This document shows positions 31,896 to 41,069 of a stretch of DNA of 64,000 nucleotides, one piece after another. Within the stretch, counting starts at the first letter, position 1. Each line of letters opens with the position of its first letter. Both the position numbers and the translations under genes were made by a program. Where the stretch lies: NCBI RefSeq assembly GCF_003286085.1, contig NW_020825294.1, positions 434,001-498,000 on the forward strand, given 5' to 3'. This stretch comes from Drosophila persimilis. Its lineage: Eukaryota > Arthropoda > Insecta > Diptera > Drosophilidae. Under the pieces are notes generated by a model that saw only the letters and a list, made by a program, of their open reading frames with translations, had not been told where the DNA came from and did not search any database.

Positions 31896-34194
31896 ATGTA
31901 TAATGTTTCCGGCAGTCGTCAGTTGATGAGTTCATCTATGATGAATGTGTGGAGTTTTCGGTGCTTTGTGATACTCTGTTTACTCTTGATCACCATTTGC
32001 CTTATTGATGGAGCGAAAAAAAAGAATATTAAGTATACGACACCAAATAAATATAAAAGAGTTTTCACAATTGCTGTACCCCGGAAGTCCCGGGCAAGTA
32101 GGAAACCCATGAAAGCAAAGATTCAAAGGCGAAGTGTTACAACCAGAAAAAATACCACCGACACACCATATGTTGAATCAATCAAGGATCAACTGCTTAG
32201 GAAGAAGCCCATTCAGGATGTTCATGATATTGTGAGGTCCAGCTACGATCATCTGCGCCACCTGCATATCCTTTATGTCAGCCAATCTGCGGTCAATCTC
32301 ACATTGCGTACGTTAGAGAGAAAGCCTAAGGATATGACGTATACATGTGGGTATCGCAGGATCACCACAAATCCAATGGGACTCTACATCAATGGTAGCA
32401 TCAAGTAAGGAATCCCATGAATAATAGCCAAACAACTGCAGCTCATTCGACAAACATTCTTTTGTCAGTCGCGCGGTGGAGACTCCTTTCCATGATACTT
32501 ATATTGTCCCTGAAGATGTGATGGGCTTGATTGCCATCTGCAAAGACAGTCGGGGGGATGTGCTACAGGTTCAGCCCTTCACCTTTGTCCAGTCAATACA
32601 TCAGTCATCCAATCAGCAGCCAAAGAGTCATCGTCGTCCCAGTGTCATAATGTTCGGCTTCAATGGTATGACGCCGAACGACTTTCGATCCACACTAGAC
32701 GATATGCCAGGACTGAAAAGCAACAGAGAGGGCTGGTTCGAGATGCAGAACTACAAGAGAATGGGCGAGAATAGCTATATTAATCTGATGGCCCTAATAT
32801 CGGGTTACAGTCCCAGTGCGGTGCACAATCTTCAATCGGCCAGCGACATGGACGCGATGCCATTCATTTGGAAGCAATACAAGGAAAAGGGCTACCTAAC
32901 GGCCTATGCAGAGGATCTCACGCTCATCCGAAAGTTCGCCTTTGAGTTCGGGGAGCAGCCCGTCGACTACTATCTGCGACCATTCATGCGGGGCATAGCC
33001 GACAGTTTGCATCTACGCAATCGATCCACAGAGTATCATGGGCTGGGCAGGCGGCTGTATGTGGACTATGTCTATGACTACTGTCAGCAATTGCTGGAGC
33101 GTTACCTCAACCACACACAACCCTTTTTCGGTCTCTTCTGGACGAGCAATTTCGTCACGGAACAGAATCGGCCAAAAAGGGAGCCCACGTTGATGGACTA
33201 TATAAAACGCTTCGAACAGTTGGGGCTCTTCAGTGAAGCGATTGTAATATTCTTCAGTGATCATGTCTGTCATCCCATGCTGTTCGTGTGGCTACCATCG
33301 TGGGTTCGTCTGCAATACCCAGACATATCCGTGGCTCTGGCGATCAATACACAGCGGATGACCTCACCCCATGATTTGTACCTCACGTTGCAGGACATTC
33401 TGAACTTAGGAACGAAGGTGGCAGCACATCTGTTGCAACCAGAGGGTTGCCCCACCTGCTTAACGCTCTTTAAAGAAATTCCCACGAATCGCACCTGCCA
33501 TGAGGCGGGTCGCAGCGAGAACTACTGCGACTGTGCCTCTTCCATGGAACTGCTGCAGGAGGAGACCGAGATGTTGCCCCTCGGCTGGCTCCTGGTCGAC
33601 AGCCTCAACAACTACCTGCGCTCTCGCAACCTAATTAATCGCTGTGAAGCGTTTTCTTTGCAGAAAGTTGAGTCCATTCATCAGCATAGTTCTTCCCTCA
33701 AGTCGAGTACTATCAAGTATCGAGTGCGCTTCACTACGCAGCCTAAAGCCGCGAGATTTCTGGCCACCGTTCTGTATAATCACGACACCAACCAATTGGT
33801 GAACGTCAGTGTTCCCACCTTTGGGCGACTGCTTCGATATACGCATCAATCGAAATGTGTGAAAGATGGGAATGACAAAAAGTTCTGTGTGTGTAAGTCA
33901 CTCCCCAAAAAGAAGAAAAAGCGCAGGATACTACGAAGAAGGAAGAACAAACCGGACGCGAAAAAACAGAAATTGTTGAAATCTATGGACAGCTTAATGA
34001 AGAAGGTGGAGAAAATAGAGAAGCTCAACGCCTTGAGCCGCCAACAAATCAAAGTGGAAATGCGAAAATTAAAAGAAGGAATCTTAACATCCACAACAGC
34101 TCCCGAATGGATCACCTATCTGGAACCCAGCACCACGCCAATGTCCGACGTAATCGAAACCCATGTCAACTTTCCGCTTACTCTTAACTTCTGA
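31896..34194 (+). CDS. DUF229 family protein, copy G (secreted pseudoenzyme candidate, basic tail)
   Basis: Two exons, 31896-32404 and 32469-34194, give 2235 nt and 744 aa. The intron (GTAAGG...GTCAG) is the cluster's shared one, joining GSIN|RAVETPF. The N terminus has a short hydrophobic segment (FRCFVILCLLLITICLIDG) followed by a Lys/Arg-rich stretch, so secretion is likely. The core is recognisable (YIVPEDVMGL, GWFEMQNYKRMGEN, YLTAYAEDL, CCxx-rich C-terminal part, KFCVCKS). Conserved motifs are lost: GIDxxSR reads GFNGMTPND, the THDD block reads VTEQNR, and SDHG is followed directly by VCHPMLF, deleting about 20 residues. The 100 residues after KFCVCKS are basic and coiled-coil-like (KKKKRRILRRRK, LMKKVEKIEKLN). 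AATAAA at 34235 follows. Like F, it is probably a non-catalytic descendant. Confidence 0.86.
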
Positions 34195-34234
34195 TGCAAA
34201 ACTTTCCTTCACGTAACTTTTTGCTTGTTTAACC

Positions 34235-34240
34235 AATAAA
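34235..34240 (+). terminator. Poly(A) signal of DUF229 copy G
   Basis: AATAAA 41 nt after the stop codon at 34192-34194. Confidence 0.55.
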
Positions 34241-35580
34241 ATTAATGATCCCAGATAAGATAGAATGTCTAGGCATATAAATTTTACATTTATTTAAAGT
34301 CTCCAACAGATAGAATCTTATCGGTTTGTTTGCAAATGAATCTGACAGATTTCGTTCATGATATCTAATGGGTATTCATGGCACACAAAAACCGACTCTA
34401 AGAAAATATTCAACACAAAGGAGAAGTATTCTATTATTTTTATTGGTATACAATGCATTTTCTGCTGAATTTCCTCAGTAATTTCCGCTAAAAAGTATCA
34501 GAAACAAGCCCCACGGCACGCAGATATCAAGTTTCCAATCAATAGAGTGGGGGTTCCTTAGCACGTGCTGCTATCGCTGTTGTGAAGCATGGACAGATGC
34601 CATACCCATACCCCATCCATAAGTATTCCTGCTACAGCTATTGAATGACTGACAGTCCCAATTAAGTCCTTATCAATTTAATGATTGTGTCAGCAACGAT
34701 GTAGAGTATGTTCGGCTTTATAACACTGTTTACTAGTTTATAATGATAATAGACAGCGCAGCAACCAGCCCGACTATCAGTATTAGCTCTGAAGAGACAC
34801 ACGACAACGGGACGTCTCTGTGTCTGACTGTTTGGATTAAGCGTCATCGCTATCCCATCCCAGTTGTTGGGGGCTTTCAAATGATTCGGATTATATTTTT
34901 CACGTCAGTTCATTGCGATAATTCACGAGCTGCGGTCGTTGCCTTTTCTACCAGTCCTTTCATCCTTCAAAAAACGGTTCCCATAAAATGGCTAATAAAA
35001 AGATGTTCAATCGGACGACCTCCATCAGCCCGGGACAATTGCATTATTATCACACGGATTTCTACTACTCAATGGCGGATTTGAACAGTAAGTTTAAGGG
35101 TTAAGATAACTCCTCATTTGTTATCCCATGACATGACATGACCCATTGGTCTCTGTCGGAATTATTCTGCCAGAATCAGAATGATTCTGTTTTTATTCAA
35201 ACATTTCTTATTTTATCAGACAGAATTTTCTTGTTGTCTTTATTTTGTTGGTCTTCAAATATTGTATATGTTATCACCTCTGCATACGTTTTATATCATT
35301 TTCACCATTCTTGGGATTAACTCTATTTGTATCTCATATATTATGGGATGTTCTGGCTTAAGTTGAGGGAATTGTGGTATTAAAAATATTTGCATATTTC
35401 AATCTCAAGATTTGATGATAAATTTATTTCCATAAATTTTTCCAAAATATATGTTTAAGAAAATTATGTGTCAATGTACAATATTTGTTTTATAACAATT
35501 TTAATGTTTTAAGACTTTCTATTGAGTTCAAAGCCTTTCATGGGAAAATTTAATAAATCAGTTCTAATAATAACAATTCT
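34241..35580. other. Intergenic DNA right of the DUF229 cluster
   Basis: 1.3 kb, AT-rich, with no gene supported. The open frames at 34743-35084 and 35138-35366 have no domain or splice support. Confidence 0.55.
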
Positions 35581-35589
35581 AAATTTCAA

Positions 35590-36205
35590 AAAGTATAGAG
35601 CTAACCGCCCTTTTACAACCGATTTTCCACCCCTGGGAGAACATCACATCGCCACCAACTTCCCGTCAAAACAAAAAATTGTTTCCCTCACATTAAAGAG
35701 CGCAGATATTTTAGAGAGCCCAGCCAAAGAGCGTAAGTGAGAGCGAAAACACACATCTCTCTCTTTGGCTCTTATTATTAAACGAGGGGGAACGTTGTGA
35801 GTTGCTGCTGCGACCGCAACTGTACATTTATAGCCGATACATAAGTATGGCTACATTAAACGACAGTGCGTGCGAGAGAAACAGAAAATCAGTTTAAGCG
35901 TGTCGTCGGGCGCTGCGTAGCCACTGCAAATTGATTTGTTCCTTTTGGCTATAAAAATGATCCGATCTGATCCAGATTCAGCAATGTTGTTGCTCTAGCT
36001 CTTATAGTCCTTGAGCACTAGGCGCTGATAGGGACGGATAGACGGACGGACAAACAGGGCTCAATCGACTCGGCTATTGATGCTGATCAAGAATATACAT
36101 ATATACTTTATGGGGTCGGAAGATTCCTTCTGGAGGTTATGTTATGGTCCATGTTCACCACAAGCCTAATATACCTCTACACTCATTTAGAGTATCGGGT
36201 ATAAA
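35590..36205 (+). repeat. Dispersed Drosophila repeat, probably a degraded transposable element
   Basis: The part from about 36030 (GACGGATAGACGGACGGAC), through ATCGACTCGGCTATTGATGC and GATCAAGAATATA...CTTTATGGGGTCGGA, to the end AGAGTATCGGGTATAAAA matches a sequence I know as a common dispersed repeat in fly genomes, found at the 3' ends of retroelement-like copies and in mini-elements. The left limit is not clear. An 10-bp inverted repeat (AGCCAAAGAG near 35723 / CTCTTTGGCT near 35761) and a GGCTATAAAAATG promoter-like stretch lie inside. Family not resolved; no protein-coding remnant was seen. Confidence 0.6.
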
Positions 36206-36209
36206 AATT

Positions 36210-36940
36210 TCCATTGCAACAGCTCATGAGTCTCATTCGAGAAATTGCTTTGAAAGTGAAGTGTTTTGTTTTTTATGCTTCCTCTCGTCGGGTGAAAATT
36301 TCGTAATAATTATTTTGTTGTAATAATTCACTTGTATAAACGATTAGCAATGTGAAAATTGTGAAACAAGAAAGTTAGAAACAATAGAAAATAGTTTAAA
36401 ACAATTGCGGTGCCAAAACAGAGCTAAAAACCAAGCGTTAAATATACAAGAAAATGGGAGAGTGCATTTTTCCGAGATAAGCGAGAGAGATTGAGAGAGA
36501 GAGAGATTAAAAGACAGACAGAGAGAGAGAGAGAGAGAGAGAGTGCGGGAGACGTTGAAATCGAGAGAGCATCTCAAACATTTGTTGATTAAAATGTGTG
36601 TCAATATTGAATAACAAATCGGATATCGGAGAATCGAACTGATAATAATGGCAGAGCCGTTGCACGTGTGATTGTAGAGCCTTCTCCAATGCCGCCCCCT
36701 TCACACACCCATGCATTTATCTAATTTTGGATATCTTTATGCGAGGAAAATCCCGAAAAATAGACCAGAATAGAAAGTGCAAACCAAAGGCAATGCCTAT
36801 CGCAGTGACAACAACGGCCGCATAAACAAAGAAAAGGAAAAAGAACGAGAATTGCATGCGAAATTCTCTGTAAAATTCACACCTGTCACAACGCAAACTT
36901 CACAAAGCGCAAATCGGAACGATAGGGAAAAGCAAAAGCA
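36210..36940 (+). other. Possible 5' non-coding exon of the gene at 38932
   Basis: A stretch with a GA microsatellite and many AAAC/GAAA blocks, typical of fly 5' UTRs. It ends at a strong donor, AAAGCAT|GTAAGT, near 36940. The next plus-strand coding gene starts at 38932. The link is inferred from orientation and distance only. Confidence 0.28.
36486..36543. repeat. GA microsatellite
   Basis: Interrupted GAGA runs with an uninterrupted block of about 11 GA units near 36521-36543. GAGA tracts can bind GAGA factor in flies. Confidence 0.85.
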
Positions 36941-36944
36941 TGTA

Positions 36945-38931
36945 AGTGGAAAATTACAATAAAAAGAAAATGTATCTTCAAAACGCCGAGGCTGCAAATA
37001 CCCTTAAAAAACAGATGCGATTGAAGAAGGTTTTCCATCTATTGTGTCCTGACCAGAAGAAGTATGTGCTTCTCTGTTCCAATCATCTTCAAAAGACATA
37101 AAATAGAATTTATATAGGGTATTTATAAAGAAGAAAATGTTTCCCTTTCTGTCTCGCAAACATCTGCGGAAAATAGTAATACCCTTCATAAAGGGCACAC
37201 ACACTCAGATATGTGTGAACATCTGTCATTTGTATACCGATTCACATGCCAAGAAAAAAAGAGTTGCAAGAATCGAATTTCTTTATACAAAAGTTGAATT
37301 GTTTGAACATTTATTGCTGGCTGCCGTATTTCTTAGCCTAAGCATAAAAACCTTCAAATATGTAGGGGGCCTTGTTTTTAAAACTATACGAAAAACCGGA
37401 TGGGATGGGGGAAAATAAAATGCCATGGCTATGCCGAATAAAAACCTGTCGTGACTGGTTTTCTTTTCCGTGGGTTTCTTTTCTGTTGCTAGGAAAATGC
37501 CAAAAACCAAACAGAAAAATGAAAAACAGATGTAAGAAATATATGACACCTGAACTATGACTTTATTTGAGACCGTAAGAGGATAAACCTGAAGTCAAAG
37601 GAACATAAAGTAGAGCATATGTTTAGTGGATATAAAAGTGAAAGTTAAAGGTGTTTTTTGTTTTGATTTGAGCAGCAATCAACATCAACGGCCATCAATC
37701 ACTATCAAGGCGGTCAAAGTATTATTCATTCTCGAAAGTAGGACAAAGAGTCTATACATGGAAGTTCTTATCACGCATAAGTTGCCGCTTACTAAAGTTC
37801 CCGTAAAGAGTTCTTATCACTTTTCCTATATTTAATACAACTTCAAAATCTATATTTAAGAATTCCAGACTCTTTGAATATATTAAAGAAATGATTCCAT
37901 AAATTTGATATTCCAAAATTTAAGATGATTTTTAGTCCGAATTCACATGTATCTTTGATGACCAGGTTTATAACATTAGCCAACACCTGATCTGAGTTCC
38001 CGAAAAACACTCGACAAAAACGTGACATGCTGAAAATTACTCGTGTATGCCATAAATAAAATGTGCAATATATGAAGCTGATTCCCGTATGAACAGAAAC
38101 CCCGTCTCTTTTCGTTGACGCTTGATAAGAGCAGGCCAATATAAACAGCATTTTTCATGAGGGAAAACATGGCTTATCAACCATTGGCATCAATAGGCAG
38201 ACCGGTAATTAGCAGAGGCCCTCCCTCGATAAGGCCATCAAAAGGGGGCACGGGGGAAAATAGTGCGTAACCAAGTAAGATTAGGAGATTGTGGAGGTAG
38301 ACGCTGTGATGTAACCAAAATACAACTAGGGGAGAGGTTCCATAAAAATTAGAGATCCAATACAAATATGTATGCCCCAAGAAATCTTAGACATTCGAAT
38401 TTGTGCAAATCCTCTTATTTCCCCAACCAAAATATTGGTACCCCCAACTTTTACCCATTCCGCTCCTGTGCCTAAATCTTAATCTTTGCTAAAAACTTAA
38501 CAAAGATAAATAAATATACTAAACAAAGTCAAGTTCAAGAGAGGCAGAAGAGAGCCGATAGCCAGTGGCAGTGATCAGAGCGAGAGTCATAGATCGCTAA
38601 CCATCGATCAAACAGAGTCTGTCACTTGCCGCTGGCCATCGATCTGAGTGTCTGATCGAATCTTGTGAATAGCTTGGTTATATATTTGAACTATATCAAT
38701 ATTCGTTGTGTTGTGGATTGTTGATACAATCTCTGACACCCAGACACACGGCTCTCTCACAAATACACAGATAAAAGTCATGGAGGGGGCGGGCAATTCT
38801 AGTCCCAGTCCGAGTCGTCAGTCTAATTTGATAATCTCACAATCAAGACAGTGTTCCACAGACTTTTCTACCGATTAGACGTGTTCTCAGTGGATTTTTC
38901 CTAGTTGAGAGAAAGCTGGAACAAAGACAAG
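36945..38931. other. Non-coding DNA before the DUF4793-like gene
   Basis: About 2 kb, AT-rich with poly-A tracts. No gene was found. It is likely intron and/or promoter for the gene starting at 38932. Confidence 0.5.
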
Positions 38932-40501
38932 ATGCAGCCCTTGACAGAATATCGCTTTGAAGGTGGTTTCCAAGAAAAGAATATTAACCATGTCACTTAT
39001 CACTCACTAGTATGTAAATAGTTATTTTTATCTTTTGTTTTTTATTCTTCCAGAGACCCGCAAAATGCACGGCGTGAAGCGGGTTCTCATCTTCTGCCTG
39101 CTGATTGTGATACTGCCGGCCACGCTGATCATTATGCCTTTGCACCTGCGCAAATCAGTGTTCGCCGATGTCGTTTATCCCATGGCCGAGTCGGATATCA
39201 TTGAAATCCGTGCGGGAATATCGTCGATCTTCTGCTCGAAGCACACCCTCAAGATGACCTCCAATTTCAATGCGTTTCAGCTGCGTAACAAACCGGAGAT
39301 TTCCACAAATCGCAAACACATTCGTCTGAAGAAATCGATGACCCTGCCCGACGATACCCTGGAATATTGGGGATTCTTTCTGCTCAAAGGCGCCAATGTG
39401 AGGGTCAAGTTCTGCTCCCGTTTTGATGGATCGCGTATCCTTATTGTCAAGGGCCAGCGGCAGCTAAATCTCTGCGGTCTGACGGACCACAACAAGAACA
39501 AACTGGGCGCCAACTATGCCAAGGGTCACGAGCAAGTCAAGGTCTTCTTTGAGGACAAGATGGAGATGGAGGGCCCATCGCCAGCTGCCGATGGCGGGGT
39601 GCTTGAGCATGAGAATCACGGAGGCGAAGACTTGAGTGAGGAACCATCAGCGCAGCAGCAGCCCTTGGATCTACCCACTGGCCTGACCCTCTCCGGATCC
39701 ACTGCTACCTCCACGAAACCCATAAGGAAGAAGCTCAAGAAGGGAACACTTCATCTCCAACAGATGCCCATCACGCATCATCCTGGCCACGCTTCGACTG
39801 GTACACACCACAATCCCGATCACACTGCGAGTGGTACACCAGATCGACCCGAGGCGGAACACAATTTAGGCGGTAGAGTGGTTGCCCCTGCGCTGCAGAA
39901 GCGGCAGCGAAAGCGAGAGCTTTACGAGCGGCTCTACAACCGCACAAAGCGAGAGAATGTCTACGACAGGAAGTACAGTCACGGCGGAAATGCCGTCAAC
40001 TTTACAGAAACGGATGAGTCCAACTCGGTGTCGAGTTTTGAGAATGGCCTGTTCCTGTGCTTCAACGGGGCCATACTCCTGAGTGATTTCTTCAAGCCAA
40101 ACGAGAACTGCACAAGTCCACACTTCATGGAGAGTGCCCCCAACAACAGCGCTCAGGCGGTACAGAATGTTATCGAAGATGGGTACTACTATTATATATT
40201 CTATAGCGACAATGACGAGGTGCGGAACGATATACACGTCATATTCGATATATATAAGCCGACCTTCCAGTACTCGAACCTGAGTGAGTCGCAGAGTTGC
40301 TTGAACACAACGGAATGCAGCTTCAACATCAGTTTCCTGTCGGACGAGATCGTGGTCGTGGAGGTGCCCACCAGGGATGGCATCGAGCATGAGGAGGACG
40401 ACATCACCTATCTGGTCTCCACGTGCCATCCACGGAGCGAGATCTATGCCCTGTTCCCCATCACGGTGATGATTCTCATACTCTGCTGCTCATTCCTGTA
40501 G
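38932..40501 (+). CDS. Two-membrane-segment protein with APD/DUF4793-like ectodomain
   Basis: Two exons, 38932-38962 and 39054-40501, give 1479 nt and 492 aa. The 91-nt intron (GTGGTT...TTCCAG) joins MQPLTEYRFE|ETRKMHGVK. Membrane segments lie at about residues 19-39 (VLIFCLLIVILPATLIIMPL) and at the extreme C terminus (ALFPITVMILILCCSFL). Between them the ectodomain has NFT, NCT, NLS and NTT N-glycosylation sites. The block GYYYYIFYSDNDEVRNDIHVIFDIYKPTF, paired cysteines (CLNTTECSFNISF) and EIVVVEVPT resemble the central domain of APD1-4-type proteins (DUF4792/4793), but no RING domain follows. A low-complexity, His/Pro-rich linker (about 175-290) precedes two furin-type sites, RQRKR (294-298) and RTKR (307-310), so the precursor may be cut in two. 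The family call is from memory; the topology is read directly. AATAAA signals lie at 41044-41067. Confidence 0.8.
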
Positions 40502-41043
40502 GCGACCGCAACAACGCTCCTTGTGACTCCACTTGTGATATTTATATATTGAGGTAACTGAGTGATATACGATGATGTGAGTTTGATATGTATATGCCGG
40601 CCCGAAACTAGAGCTTTTCACATAGCCATAGAATCCAAAATTGATTTACGGAATGAACAGTCTGAACAACATAAATGTATGCAACTTAACAAATCACTGA
40701 ATACGATCTATCGACGTATTTTAAGAGAACATTTAGTCAAAGACACAAGCATTTAGGAGTGTAATATTACCAGATGGTATAGCATATAGGGAAAAACTGT
40801 ATATACAAATAGATATTATATTAGTACTAGCATTACTTATGTTATTACAACTACATCATCAGTTCTCATCTTAAGAAAGGATATTTTAAAGTTTGTCTGA
40901 ATCGAAAGTTGAGTATTTTGTACTTAATCAAAGTAAATCAAATATTTTCATAACTAAACCATATTTTTCATAATTTTTGTTATTTTTAAAGACTAAATTG
41001 TATCATTTACCTTCTCTAATTTCACTTGAAATGTATTAAGAAT

Positions 41044-41067
41044 AATAAAGAGAAATAAAACTAATAA
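41044..41067 (+). terminator. Cluster of poly(A) signals for the DUF4793-like gene
   Basis: Three AATAAA hexamers within 24 nt, about 545 nt after the stop at 40501. Confidence 0.6.
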
Positions 41068-41069
41068 AA

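Noticed and set aside
39866-40429. 187-codon minus-strand frame inside the DUF4793-like gene
   Set aside because: Antisense of a coding region with clear topology and glycosylation sites on the plus strand.
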